From Gavia stellata (lineage: Eukaryota; Chordata; Aves; Gaviiformes; Gaviidae), in the NCBI RefSeq assembly GCF_030936135.1, contig NC_082595.1:112298334-112362333 (forward strand): a stretch of DNA of 64,000 bases, in the 5' to 3' direction. The position numbers and the translations under genes are program-made. Under the pieces are notes generated by a model. It saw only the letters and a program-made list of their open reading frames with translations, searched no databases and was not told where the DNA came from. This document shows positions 34,251 to 47,075 of this stretch, piece after piece. How positions within the stretch are numbered: the first letter of the stretch is position 1; each line of letters begins with the position of its first letter.

Positions 34251-35950
34251 GCTCAACTCCTGGTGGGTCCATCCCAGTGGACCAGTAGTTCCATTCCCGG
34301 TCCCAGTTTCCCCTCCGTTGGGTGAGGTGGGGGGCAGGATGCATCCCACTGCAGCTCCCATCCCACCCATGGCAAGGGAGGAGGCAACCAGGTCCCCTTG
34401 CCCTGGGAGGCAGCCAGTGTGCATGGGGCAAGGGTGGGTAGCCATCCCATAGCCCATGAGGCTCGTGCATCCTCCTCCACCCTCACCCAGAGTCTGTTGG
34501 CATGAGATAAATACAGTGCTCTGCTTATATCCCCAAGAAACTCGTGCATCCGTGGGTGAAGTGATTCATGGCAGGGAACTGGGAGGGTGGTTTGGGATAC
34601 AGGACACACCTTCTGGGTTTGCTTTACCCAGGTCAGACGCTGCAGACAGCAGAAAGTCTGAGAAAATGATTTTCTGTCTCTCCTTGTCTAATAGTTAAAT
34701 GAGAAAGGGATGGGGCATTCCCTGCCAAGAGCTGTGTCATCGGGATATCTCAATCTTTGGTAAAATAAAGTAAAAGCTGACCCTGCAGCAGTAAGAGGCA
34801 CCCCTGGCATCCACGGTCCCCGACCGCAGGTTGTCTGTGCAATGCCGGGCCCAAACCAGGCTCTTGCACAGAGATGTTTTTAATTACCCAGGAGGCAGTT
34901 TGCCTTTCTGGAAGGGAAAACCTCAATGTGATACAGTGATTAAATATTAGCATTTTTATAAGTTTTCCTCCTGCAGTGTTATGAAGTGGATATTAACTAG
35001 AAATATTGATTCAGGGGGGTGTGGGTGGGTGAGGTTACCCCGCTGAGAGCAGCTGAAAGCACGGGGCAACCTATGAGCCGGGGCTCCTGGGGAAAACCTG
35101 ATTATTTCAATAACCAACGCACATGCTTGGCTGCTCTCCCTGGGCTTCCCCTCCGCAGCAGCTCCTCTTCTCATCCCATCCCTGCTCCCAGGGGCTTTTG
35201 AGGGTCCCCTGCCTGCGCAGGCAGAGCAGCCTGAGCTCCTCGTCCTCCCCGAGTCCCTGCCCCGGGGCAGCCCCCGGCAGATCTCTGGGGTTGCAGCGGC
35301 GGAGGGATGCTGCCATCCGGACAGGCATACGTGGCTGCGTCTGTCCGGTTGGACTCAAAACGTGCAGATTCTCTGCTCTGTGCAGGAGCTGGGGTGGGCT
35401 TTTTTTGGGGCAGCTGGTCCTAAATCTCATCCCTGGGGTTTGAGGACATTTCTGGGATGCGTTATCCTGCATCCCAATACCCCGAAGCTTGAGGACCCCT
35501 CATTCAACCAATGTAAAAGCCACTGCGGAAACTGCCGCGATCCGAATCCCCATGTTTCATCTACTCTGCAATAGGTGGGACAAGATTTGAATACACCGAT
35601 TAAGCACACTCCGGAAAAACCTTCTTAATTAGCTCCTAAAGCAGGTTAATGCGGTGTCTAGTGCCGGGGCGGGGGGGCTGAAGCTAGATTCACCCTCTTG
35701 CCTGGGCTGTGTCCCCTCCGCACCCCCTTCGCACGCACGCACGGGTGCCTGCGGTGCTCTCACACCTCTGCAGACGCATTTCCCCGTCCCAGGCAATGCC
35801 CGCAGACTGTGCTCCATCAAAGCCACCCCTGCAGACCCCGACCCCGGGGGTCTCGCTGCTGTGGGTGCTGTGCAGCCCCCACCCGTGTCTCCCACCCCGG
35901 CTGCCCCTCACTTCCCTGCAACCAACCTGCTTTTTCTATCCCCTCTCCAG

Positions 35951-36009
35951 GGCTCTCCTTCTACACCCGCGTGCTTGAAAACTGCGAGGATGAGGCCAGG
36001 TTTGATGAG
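35951..36009 (+). CDS. OTOF: otoferlin coding exon 2
   Basis: A 59-base exon between a pyrimidine-rich CAG acceptor and a consensus GTAAGA donor. The G left over from exon 1 plus GG gives Gly27, followed by LSFYTRVLENCEDEARFDE, ending in phase 0. The human counterpart has SFYSRVLENCED and FDE at the same places. It continues the C2A sandwich. The short loop around ENCED takes the place of the calcium-binding top loop of typical C2 domains; otoferlin C2A is reported not to bind calcium, and nothing here changes that. Confidence 0.95.
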
Positions 36010-37440
36010 GTAAGAGAAGATGTGTTTTCCTCCTGCTCTGTCTCCCACATCTGGTTTGCTTTGCTGTGACTCCCTGTCCAGATGAATATCCCCGTTCCCC
36101 AATTTAAGTCTGTCGGCATCTTCGTTGTCTGCTCCAGGGTTTCTCCTGGCAGGTACCAAATGGGTCTGGTTGGGGCTGAGGACACGGGGTGTCCCGTGAG
36201 GTGGGAACAGCCCTACAGCATTTCCCCGTGGGGTGCTTAATTAGAAAGAAAAAAAAAAAAAAATCCAGGTTGTTTGCACTGAAGTTTCAGGAGAAATTCC
36301 ATGTTTCCGCTGGGCAAATCCCGCTGGGCTCTTGGCTCTACTTTTCCTTGCCTGAGGGGGAAAAACTCCTCCTTGTTTTAAATCCCCGGTGCCTCAGTTG
36401 TTGATGCTCAGCCTGCCCACCTCCCCCACCCATCTGCATCCCTCCGCTCACGCCAGGTAACAAGATGATTGATCTGCTTTGGCTGCCGATCGGATGCTGT
36501 ATCAGCCTTCAGCGCTCAGCTTTGGGCTTGGAAAGGGAAAGAGAAGGAATTGAAACCCAAATTCTGCGTGGTTTTAAAATACAGCCTTGTCTTAAGCAGT
36601 TACCAAGAAAATATTCTGAGATGATTAAAATAAGGTCACCCACACAAGCAGGGAATAGAGGCGCTGCTAAGAAGTCACTCAGAATGGAAATATGCTTTCA
36701 AAAAGAATGGATGTTTCCTCTCATTGCTTTGTCATTCTCATAGAAGATAACCCGTTCCCAGGGGCTGGAGAATACAAGAGGCTATGAGGAATATTAAGAT
36801 CTTTAAATTGTTTACCGCTTTCTAAAGCTTTTTCCACTGTTAGGAAATAAGGTTTCATCCTGGTTCCAGGCACGGGATGGTTTTGTGGGGTGATGAATAC
36901 CGTGGTGCTCCCAGCTTCGGGGCTAGAAGCACACCCGTCTCCTCCCTGCCCCTCCGTGGCCCTTGCATGGGTTAGACCTTGCTCCATGTTTTAGGAGAAG
37001 AGCTTAATCTCAGGCTCCCCTAAACTGCCAGGGAGGATTAAGGGGCAGGGGAAGCCCAGGGCGCGGGCAGGGTGGGATCTGCTCGCGGTAGCCCCAGGGT
37101 TGCACGGAATCGGTGAGGCACAGCGAGAAGGTGGCTGGAGATGTGGCTCCAGGCACACTCCTACGAAGCCCAGGCAGCTGGGGGAAGCTGCTGATGTTAA
37201 TGGGATGCAGATTTCTATAGAGCTGCACACAGCAATTTGTTAGTATAATAACTGATTTGAATAACAACCACGGAGGTGTGCAGCGGTGGAGCTGCCAATG
37301 TCCCAAAACTCTTTGTGTTTGAACAAGGAGATCCTTCCCTGCTGGGGCTGAAGGGCTGGAGGCTCCGCGCGCTGTCTCAGGCTTGGTGGGATGCCCGGTA
37401 CCGGCTGCTCTGAGTGCTTGGTGCTGTGCAGCAATCTTGG

Positions 37441-37842
37441 AGCATCCCAGCCACTGTTGGAGCATCCCAGCCAAGCTCTGAACATCCCAGCCACGGTCTG
37501 AACATCCCAGCCACTGTCTGAGCATCCCAGCCATGCTCTGAGCATCCCAGCCAAGCTCTGAACATCCCAGCCACTGTCTGAGCATCCCAGCCAAGCTCTG
37601 AACATCCCAGCCAGGCTCTGAGCATCCCAGCCATGCTCTGAGCATCTCAGCCACACTCTGAGCATCCCAGCCAAGCTCTGAACATCCCAGCCACACTCTG
37701 AGCATCCCAGCCACACTCTGAGCATCCCAGCCATGCTCTGAGCATCCCAGCCACACTCTGAGAATCCCAGCCATGCTCTGAGCATCTCAGCCACGCTCCG
37801 AGCATCCCAGCCAAGCTCTGAACATCCCAGCCACGCTCTGAG
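37441..37842. repeat. 20-bp minisatellite, 20 copies, in OTOF intron 2
   Basis: The unit is AGCATCCCAGCCATGCTCTG, with A or G at position 1 or 2 and AAG, ACA, ACG, ACT or ATG in the middle. The array runs 400 bases with no insertion or deletion: every copy is exactly 20 long. Open frames on the minus strand (up to 254 codons) are repeat artefacts with a 20-residue period. Confidence 0.98.
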
Positions 37843-39693
37843 CTCCCTGTGGTCCCAGATAGCATGCAGGAAAGGATGTATTGATATGGGTGCAAGTCAG
37901 GAGGATGAGGGCTATAGCACTTAAAAAGACAGCAGTTATAAGAGAGCCTTGAGCCACAGGTGTTTATTAGTGCATGTCATATTTTCTTCTAGTGCCTCTT
38001 ACTGCATCCGTGGGGATGAGCCTCAGGCTGTCCCCCTCTCTCTGTTTACCTCATGTTTATTACAGTCCCTGCTGCGAGACCCTCATGTAAACCTGGTTAA
38101 AATCAGCCTGGTGGTATCCACAGAGTGAATTGCAGCAGAGTGAGGCAAGTTGATTTGGAGCAACCTTGCCTGCCTGGACCAGGCTTTGGGCTCTTCTCGC
38201 CTCCTTGCGCTGGGCGATAGGCGATGCATCGGCAGCAGCGAGGCTGTACCCCGCTCCCTGCTCCCCCACACTGCAAATACCCTGATTTTCCTCATCAACC
38301 ACCTGGCTCCAGCCGGAGGAAACTCCAGCGTGAATCGGAGGTTACTTTGCACTGGGGACCAAGGTCAGTGTGGAGCCCTGGCAGAGATGACGTGAGGGTA
38401 TGCAACTGCTGGCTGCTCCAGGACCTGGGACCTGCCAAACAGGAGTAATCCCAGTGGTTTTTAAGTTAAGCACATTCCTGAGACTTTCCTATGGCAGTAA
38501 GAGAGTGCTCATGCCCTGAACAATTGCCCCATCAGTCAGGCTTTTATCCCTGGGGTCATGCAAGGTCTCCGCAGCATCTAATAGAAGAGCTGAGATGGTG
38601 CATAGCCGCACCACGAGGCATTCAGTTACCTAAATGTCTGCTAATGCCAGATCAGACACAGCTCCTGCTCCAGCACTGTAACCCAACACTGTCCCAACTG
38701 GCCCAAAATGTAATAGTTTGATGATTTCTAATGGCATATAGTGAACCATGCAGAAAACATGTAGGCAAGCCTACATTTCTGAGTTTACCTTTCCAGCTCT
38801 GCTGGGGGCTTGCTGAGAATTCAGCCACATCTGGAAGATTAGCCCGAGCGGGCCATGCCTCCTGTACGGGTGGAAATGGGGAGGATGCTGCTTGCCCTTC
38901 TCTGTAAATTGCTGAGAGCTCTGTAAGAGCAGTAATAGCGGTGCTGTGGCTCTGCCGCACACTGGGAGGCTGGATGCCGGTCCCTGCTCGTGCACAGCTG
39001 GAGATAGCTGCCCTTAGCAGGAGCAGGCTGGGTGCTTGCGTGGATGCATCCTCCTTACCACGTAGGGCAGAGCACAAGCCACAGCAAAAGATGGTAGAGG
39101 TGCAGTCCTGTTTCCTCTTCCCCTATTAATCTCTTGTTATCTCATGCTGCTGAAGGACTCCCTGATGCAATGGCCACGGACAAGAAACCTGCCCTGAGCT
39201 AGGGAAAGTGTCTTGGGCTGCCTGGAGTAATTAGGTGATGAGGCTGTCCAGGAAACCAGATATTTCCCTTTGAGTGTGCACACAAGGCAAGTCATCATGC
39301 CATTTGATGGCAAGCCCAGCTGATGAATTTTATCGAATAAAATTTTATTACCGCACCACTGCAGCACTCAACTATTTCCCACGCTCTTCCCCCAGATGAG
39401 CCCCGATGGCTGGAGCAGTACTGGGGGTCTGCTTGGGGGCACTGCGAGTTGGGGACACTTGAAGATGAGCAGGAGGGTCTGCCTGTTCTCCAGTAGTCCC
39501 TCTGCAGAAGCGGTTTTATTCCCTCTCCAGCTTCCTAGTTGTCCTTGAATGTTGTGATGAATGTAATACCAGTGGGGTGAGAGGTGGGGTGTTATTTCAG
39601 GTTACTCTCCAGTTACCCGTGTGCCCTCCCGGTGCTCAGGTGGCTCCTTGCACTGATCATTTATGAACCAGAAGCTTCAGAAATGACCCCATT

Positions 39694-40173
39694 TCACAGA
39701 ATCACAGGTTGGAAAAGACCTGTAAGATCATCATGTCCAACCATCAATCCAACACCACCATGCCCATTAAACCATGTCCCACAATGCCACATCCACACGT
39801 TCCTTGAACACCTCCAGTGATGGTGACTCCACCACCTCCCTGGGCAGCCTCTTCCAGAGCTTCACCACTCTCTCAGTAAAGAACTTTTTCCTAATATCCA
39901 GCCTGAACCTCCCCTGGTGCAACTTGAGGCTATCTCCTCTTGTCCTATCGCTTGTCACTTGGGAGAAGAGACCAACACCCACCTCACCACAACCCCCTTT
40001 CAGGCAGTTGTAGAGAGCGATGAGGTCTCCCCTCAGCCTCCTCTTCTCCAGACTGAACAACCCCAGCTCCCTCAGCCGCTCCTCATCAGACTTGTGCTCC
40101 AGACCCCTCACCAGCTTCGTCGCCCTTCTCTGGACACGCTCCAGCACCTCAAGGTCCTTCTTGGAGTGAGGGG
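39694..40173 (-). mobile_element. CR1 LINE, 5'-truncated, antisense in OTOF intron 2
   Basis: Reverse-complement CR1 from the tail TCACAGAATCACAGGTTGG through ACCATGTCCCACAATGCCAC, CCACCTCCCTGGGCAGCCTC and CTCCTCATCAGACTTGTGCT to AAGGTCCTTCTTGGAGTGAG. On the minus strand 126 codons stay open (39767-40147), equal to the ORF2 C-terminus ([20 protein letters not shown] and onward to the end). It is a fairly young copy. Confidence 0.95.
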
Positions 40174-40989
40174 CTTATTCCTCCTGCTTTCCCCTTGAAA
40201 TGGGATAAAATGGTGACCTTGTGTCTGGGGGCCGATTTGGATGGGGGGATGTCTCATCCCCCATGTGGGGAAGGCTTTTGAAGCTGAGCTGGCTGATCTC
40301 TCACCTCTGTGAGAGGAGATAAAATGGGGTGAGGATGAAGAGGGTGCTCCCTGCCTTGCCTCAGAGCAGGTGACAAGCAGAAATTTCACATTATGTTCAT
40401 GTAAAGCCAAAGGACAGCAACTTTCCCTGCCACCACTTAACATTCATGAGGATCAGCTACCAGGCTGAATTTGGGCTGGCCCAGTGGTTTCCATTTGTTT
40501 GGTTTCACTCTATTTCTTTTGCAATTATTTTTATTCATTGCTTAATGAATTATGCAAAGCCTGTGCTTCTCCAGCGCCTGGGTAAGATAAGCTGCTGGCT
40601 ATTCCAGAGGGTAACTACGGCACTACAGCTGTGTTTTACGTTATTGGGAACGGCTGCATTGTGTCCTGGCTGCACCCCAAAGGGTTTCTTCTTAGAGGAG
40701 CTTGTGTTGCAGCTCTCCCATGGGCACCCAGCGCAGGAGGGAAGGGAAAGGGACTCCAGTGATGGTGCTGGGGATGGAGAGCTGTGTATGGGTCCTGTGT
40801 GGTCTTCCTTGCCTGCATTCAGTCTCTCCTAAAGGAACTGGGACAGGCTTAGGTGCTGCTGCCAAGAAAGCCAAGACCCGGCGCTGCAGCCTTGATCCGA
40901 ACATCTGGAAATGCCCCTGATTAATCAGGCTTGGAGATGACAGGCAGGATGAGCATCCAGCCAAGGCTCACAGGTGCTGCAGAAAAAGG

Positions 40990-41065
40990 GGAGACATGGC
41001 TTGGAAAGGTGTGACAGGGCTTAAAAAGGGGTGACATGGCTTAAAGAGGGGTGACAGGGCTTGCA
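40990..41065. repeat. short 20-bp-class tandem repeat
   Basis: Three to four imperfect copies of GGCTTAAAAAGGGGTGACA with G/A variants. A minor local duplication. Confidence 0.85.
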
Positions 41066-41891
41066 AAGATGCCCTCTCCCAGCTCCCTTAAAGCAGTCTC
41101 ACTGGAAGTGTCTGGCTTCTGCATTCTGCCAAGGCACTTCTCTGCCTCTATCTTTTTCTTTTTTCCCCTTCGTTAATAAAAACAGATAAAATTGACCCAG
41201 CAGATACCACTTACTTAGCTTTGCACAGGGCTTTTAAAAAGGTTTTTAACAATAAAACCAGTAGGGAGAATAAACAGGCAGCCAGCCAGGGAAGGAGGAA
41301 GGGTAATGAAAGCAGGGAAGCCTTTGGGAGCAGCCCCAGCCCCGAGCAGTGCCGGTGGTGGATGCACTCCCGGGCCGGTGCTGGTGGTGTTTCCTAATGG
41401 GGCTGGTGGGGAGGGAGCAGGGAGAATATCCCACAGGCGTTCAGGATGGTGCTGAGCCCTGTGCTGGGAGCTGCTCGCTGCCAAGTCGGCTATCAGCAGC
41501 GGTGCAGGTGCTGCTGCTCCAGCTGTGTGCTCTCTCCCACTCTCCCTCTTCCACATCTGGCACACAGCTGGGCCAGCGCTGATGGGGGTGCTGGCGTAGC
41601 TGTCCCCCAGGGATGGTGTTCTCCTGGCACGTGTCCTGGAGCATGAGGCATTGCTGTGGGCAGGGAGGGGGTAGCAGGGGCTCTGCCAGCCATCCCACTA
41701 TAACATCCCCCCCATCACAACGGTGTCTGGGAGCTCAGTTCTCTTGTTCTTCCCTTTCTGTGCTTCCCTTGAGCCTTTCATGCCATCTGTTGCCAGTTCT
41801 CACCTCTTTATTTGGAGCATCACACTCATCTCTTCTCTTGGACAACATCCCCCATGCCTTTACCTGCAAAAATGTGAAGTAAGAGCAATTT

Positions 41892-42200
41892 CACAGAATC
41901 ATCGAATCGCAGGATGGTTTGGGTGGGAAGGGACCTTTCCAGGGGATCTGGTCCAACCCCCTCCCATGAGCAGGGACATCTCCAACCAGACCAGGTTGCT
42001 CAGAGCCCCGTCCAACCTGACCTGGAATGTTTCCAGGGATGGGGCAGCTACCACCTCTCTGGGCAACCTGGGCCAGGGTTTCACCACCCTCAGCGTGAAC
42101 AATTTCTTCCTTTGATATAGTCTGAATCTTCCCTCTTTTAGCTTAAAACCATTCCCCCTTGTCCTATTGCTACAGGCCCTGCTAAAGACTCTGTCCCCCA
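41892..42200 (-). mobile_element. CR1 LINE 3' end, antisense in OTOF intron 2
   Basis: Begins TCACAGAATCATCGAATCGC, then GGGTGGGAAGGGACC, the CATGAGCAGGGACATC block, CACCACCCTCAGCGTGAACA and TTAGCTTAAAACCATTCCCC, ending near CTGTCCCCCAATT. The 100 codons open on the minus strand are the C-terminal ORF2 remnant. Confidence 0.94.
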
Positions 42201-43026
42201 ATTTCTAGGCAGATCATTGAGAAGGAATAAAACGGCTTTGCAGATTATTCTATTACTTTACTAGTGATGTAGCACTTAGATCATGCCATGGCTGGAGGGA
42301 TTCCTGATGGATATGAGGTCACCAGTCCCAGGACATCAGCTGTGGAGAACCAGGAGCGTGGGGAAACTGCATGGGTCTAATGCCCAGCACAGTGCCTCAT
42401 GAATGAGCCCAACTGCCTGACTTGGAAGGAGATGGAAAACCTCACAGGTGGCAGATTTGGGACGAGCCACTGTCCCCACTCAGCAGCATGCGGCATCTCC
42501 TTGAATGTGTCCCTCAGATGTGAAGTTAGTGTTTATCATGAGTTTGCCTTGTTTCTTAGCTGGCATCCACCATGGCATTGCAGGGGTGTTTTGCAAAACA
42601 CTTGGGTGTTCATCCCCCTGTAAAAATGTGCTGAAAGTTTGAGAGGAGCGGCTGCTGCTGCCAGAGGAGGAGGGACAGACAGATGTGCTCTCAGAGACCT
42701 TCCAGCCTCATTCCCTGGGTTTCTTCGACACCGTGGGCCATCGGACCACCTAATTGCATTGGATAAATGTGAAGTCTGTGGCTTTCACCCTGCAAGCTAA
42801 CTGCAGCGCTGGTGCTGAAGCAGAGTGGCCATTTCCAGCTTTTCTATTGACAGGAGACACATTTTAGCAGCAGCCTTCCAGCCTGCCCCCGTGCCACCTC
42901 CTGCCGCAGCAGCCCTCTGCCACGGTCATGGTCGTGGATAAACACAGTGAAGAGCAGCCATTAAGAGCAGCCCTTTGCAAAGGTCGGACTCTCCCATGCT
43001 GGGCTGGGTCTGAGAGGATAGACGGG

Positions 43027-43454
43027 TCACAGAATCACAGAATCACAGAATCGCTAAGGTTGGAAAAGACCTGTAAGATCATCAAGTCCAACCATCAACC
43101 CAACACCACCATGCCCATTAAACCATGTCCCACAGTGCCATGTCCACACGTTCCTTGAACACCTCCAGGGATGGTGACTCCACCACCTCCCTGGGCAGCC
43201 TCTTCCAGTGCTTCACCACTCTCTCAGTAAAGAAGTTTTTCCTAATATCCAGCCGGAACCTCCCCTGGCACAACTTGAGGCCATTTCCTCTTGTCCTATC
43301 ACTTGTCACTTGGGAGAAGAGACCAACACCCACCTCCCCACAACCCCCTTTCAGGCAGCTGTAGAGAGCGATGAGGTCTCCCCTCAGCCTCCTCTTCTCC
43401 AGACTGAACAACCCCAGCTCCCTCAGCCACTCCTCATCAGACTTGTGCTCCAGA
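43027..43454 (-). mobile_element. CR1 LINE, 5'-truncated, antisense in OTOF intron 2
   Basis: Starts with three tail repeats (TCACAGAATCACAGAATCAC), then TTGGAAAAGACCTGTAAGAT, and continues to CTTGTGCTCCAGAACC. On the minus strand the ORF2 C-terminus is open ([20 protein letters not shown] to the terminal ALWDMV). It is close in sequence to the 39694 and 58727 copies. Confidence 0.95.
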
Positions 43455-45468
43455 ACCTCTTGTGCACCTCCGTGCATGCCACATCTGGGGAATGCTTTAG
43501 GGTTGGGGGCACATCCCAGCCCCTGGTGCTGTTGGGTTTCAGTGGCTGGGTGGAAAGCGGCTCGGGAAGGCAGGCATGGGACTCGCCGCAGGCGCTGCGG
43601 CCCCTGCCACCGAATTACTCCACGGCATGGTTTGTGTTCGCTTCCCAGCCCGCATTACCTGCTATGCGGTATTTCCCTTCAGCCCAGGCACTCTGAATTG
43701 ACGAGGGCAAGTAGTCCCTCAGGGCCTGTTATAAATTAACCGAGAAAACTGCAGCTCTAATACGTTTGCCCTCTTTCATCGCTTACACAAGGAGCAGCTC
43801 CCTGCGAGGGTGTCGAGGGAAGGAAAACCTTCCTGCGAAGAGGCTGTGCAAATGCAACGCAGCTCCTGGGTGACAGTCGCTGCTTCCGTGCCAGTGAGAG
43901 CGGCAGGAATTTGCAGTGAGCGGATGCCTGCCCTGGCAGAGCCTGCGCTAGGTGCTTTTAGCAGGGTGCCCATCTCCAGGCTCCTTTCCATAGCCTGGGC
44001 TGGTGGCGTGGCTTTGCCTCTCCCTGTTGCAAAGGGAGCGCTGGCTCCAGCCCAAGAGCAATTCCCATGGTGCATGTCTGCAGAAAGTGAGGAACAACAC
44101 CTAAAAAGCCGAATGGAAGACTTTAGGTAGCACCTTCACTTGGTGGGAGAACACAGGGCAAAGGCTGGGGAGCTGAAGCCCATAAATTCAAAACAGAGGT
44201 GTGGTGCAAATGTTTATCGTCGAAGGCAATCAGCTGTGGAAACCACTTATCTGGAAGTGTGATTAAACATTGTTGCTTGAATTCTGGGCTGTCTTTTTTT
44301 CCTTTTTCCCTCTTAAAAATGTGTTCTGACTGAGCTACAAGACATACCTGTGTTTGATTTAGGAGCCTTTGAAACACGAAAATCTGTAGACTGGGTTGTT
44401 TAAGAGGTCAGGCTGAGCCACTGTCATAATGCTTTCCAGGCTTAAAAGATAGTAATAATAACCCCAAGAAAGCAGGGACTACACCACGAAGGGATGATTT
44501 CTGATGGCAGAAAACGGTACCCTGCGTTGCATTCCCCAGGATTTTAGGCAAAACTTCAAGTGCTTTAAGCAAACGGCGTTAGTGGCCCTAGACAGGTGGG
44601 TCCCCCTGGAACTGGAGATGTGCAAGCATGTGTGCAGATGCGTGTGCAAGGAGTGCTCCCAGGGCGATACGGCACGTCGCAGCGCGCAGCAGATGGGAGT
44701 GTGCTCCTCCACGCCGTGCATCGCTTGCCGGCCCCCCTGGGCTTTGCTGCAGCAGCAGTGGATGGGCTGCGGCGTGAACGTGCCCAGAGGAGCACAAAAA
44801 AGCTGTCAGCAAGGCTGTTGAGCAGGGATCCTGGGAGCCTTTCTAGGCCACCGCACTTTCCAAAGTTGTTATCTTGCTGCCTGACAAACAACTAACCAAG
44901 GGGGGTTGCCTACACATCGTTATTTCTGTACCTTGTCTTGGTAGCCACACTTGAGCTCTGGGATCTGCTCGTTGGAGAGGACCTAACTGTAGAGCAGGAC
45001 TTCCCTGTGCTCAGCACTGTATGTACCCAAGGAGCAAGAGACAGCCTCTGTCCTCCACCCTATAGCCCAAGGATGGGGAACACAGACTTACCCAAATGAT
45101 TTTGTGACAGAGGCAGGGATGACTGCTCATTCCAGTTCCTCCCCCAGATTTGGTCTCTGGGTAAGCAGGGAGTGGTATTTCAGAGGAAGGAAAGAAAAAA
45201 ACCCAGGACTTGACAGTGTCCAGGAACTGAGCTCTGCTGGGGTTTCAGGAGGTGCTTCCAGACTTCTTTAAACTCCTGGTCCATGTCAGATGTGTGTGAG
45301 CAGAAAAGAGCCTGTGCCTGGACCGTGGTTTATTCTTCTGTGGAGATAGCGGAGGGGTCTGGGTTTGTCTTGTACTGGGCAAGGCTCTGGACAGAGGGAT
45401 CAAAGCTGAGGCTCTGCTGAAGTGGTGAGGATGCATAGACATCAGGTGTCAGGAAGGACCAGGAGGAT

Positions 45469-45808
45469 CCTTTCAGTACTTAGAGACTCCATCTTAAGGA
45501 AGATGGAGACAGACTTTTTGGTAGGGCCTCTAGCAACAGGACAAGGGGGAATGGTTTTAAGCTAAAAGAGGGGAGATTCAGGCTGGATATAAGGAAGAAA
45601 CTCTTCACTGAAAGGGTTGTCAGACATTGGAACAGGCTGCCCAGGGAGGTGGTGGGGTCACCATCCCTGGAGGGATTTAAAAGACGTGTGGATGAGGCAC
45701 TTAGGGACATGGTTTAGTGGTGGACTCGACAGTGTTGGGTTAACGATTGGACTTAATGATCTTAAAGGTCTTTTCCAACCTAAACGATGCTGTTATTCTA
45801 TTCTCTGA
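45469..45808 (+). mobile_element. CR1 LINE 3' end, mosaic
   Basis: Starts at CCTTTCAGTACTTAGAGACT. The first half (TTTTGGTAGGGCCTCTAGCA, GGTTTTAAGCTAAAAGAGGG) matches the subfamily of the 10658 copy. From CACTGAAAGGGTTGTCAG onward it matches that of the 20930 copy, ending GATGATCTTAAAGG and ATGCTGTTATTCTATTC. Either a mosaic subfamily or a fusion of two copies. Confidence 0.9.
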
Positions 45809-45817
45809 TTTGATGAA

Positions 45818-46034
45818 TGAAATTGTTCACGCTGAGGGTGGTGAAACCCTGGCCCAGGTTGCCCAGAGAGGTGGTAGATGCCCCATCCCTGGAAACATTC
45901 CAGGTCAGGTTGGACGGGGCTCTGAGCAACCTGGTCTGGTTGGAGATGTCCCTGCTCATGGCAGGGGGTTGGACTGGATGGCCTGGAAAGGTCCCTTCCC
46001 ACCCAAGCCATTCTACGATTCGATGATTCTATGA
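45818..46034 (+). mobile_element. CR1 LINE 3' end, second copy in tandem
   Basis: Starts AAATTGTTCACGCTGAGGGT and ends ACGATTCGATGATTCTATGA, ten bases after the tail of the previous CR1 and in the same orientation. The subfamily is that of the 993 and 41892 copies. Confidence 0.93.
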
Positions 46035-47003
46035 TCCAGGCAGAAATCATGTCCCCTGCGCTCTCAGAAGCAACCAGAAGTCCTGATCTTGGCAGAGCAG
46101 CTTATCCCATAGTAAACTACCACTGCTGCTAGAAGTGAAGAGTTTCCCTTCAGGCAGGATGGGGAGTCCTCTGCCCAGGTGAAGCTGCAGATAATAGATG
46201 GGACCAGTTAAACATCCAGAACATTCTGGGAGGTTGATGGGCTGCCGCTGTGCTCGTGACGTGGTGGACTCTGTCCCCTTCACCAGCGTGTCGGGGGGCC
46301 GTGGGGGAGAGGAGAGGCTGGGGGCTGATGAATCTCCACCTCCACGTGTTGAGGAGCCCTGAACAGTCAGGGTAGGACAACGTCTCAGGCCAGAGAGGCA
46401 TGGTGATGGCAGGAGGGAACAGGCAGCTCGTAATTAATCTTGGGATTGCTGGTTGCGTTCATCAACCTCCCTAATACCGGCTAATGGAGCATCAAAGTGG
46501 TGGGAAGGAGTGAGCAGAGAGCAGTGCACATGCTGTAAGGGGAAGGGCTGAGCCCAGAGTAAATCCAGCTGCAGAATGAGGAGTGAGGCTGGACCACAAG
46601 CAAAATGATATCACTGTCGTGAGGACATTTCTAGTTTTCTTTTATATTTCAGGATTTTTCTCATTTGCTTCCCTGACTCACTGCAGAAAACATAAAAGAG
46701 GGGGAAAAAATAGCTTAAAAAATGAGTGTTGGCATATTTCTGAAGAGTCACTAATTTCTTCCTGTGACATTGCTTGATAAGCATTTTCCTTCCAAGACTG
46801 CCGCTCCCATAAGCGATGCAGGGCTCAACCCCGCTGCCTCCGCATCTGGGGCGTCATGTTCCCATCCTGCAATGGGGTGTGCTCGGCTTCGGGAGGTCAA
46901 AAGAGACCCATGACTTGGAAAACTGAAGGCAGCTCAGGTGGTTTAGCCTGGCAGATGGACTTCTTGGCTTGGGAAGCAAAAAAAACCCCAGATCAAAGTA
47001 ATT

Positions 47004-47075
47004 TTTATATATATATACACATACATATGTGTGTGTATATATATTAAAAATATATATACACTTTTATACAATGTG
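47004..47075. repeat. TA/TG-rich simple repeat
   Basis: (TA)n, ACATACATATG, (TG)n and (TA)n runs about 250 bases upstream of OTOF exon 3. Low complexity and probably length-variable. Confidence 0.92.

Larger units (their letters stand above)
28075..35950 (+). other. OTOF: OTOF intron 1 (7,876 bp)
   Basis: Runs from the GTAGCG donor to the acceptor TTTTTCTATCCCCTCTCCAG. It holds the 53-bp minisatellite, a GGGAT/GGGAC run and one antisense CR1 copy. The first kilobase continues the CpG-rich character of the promoter. No alternative exon was recognised. Confidence 0.9.
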
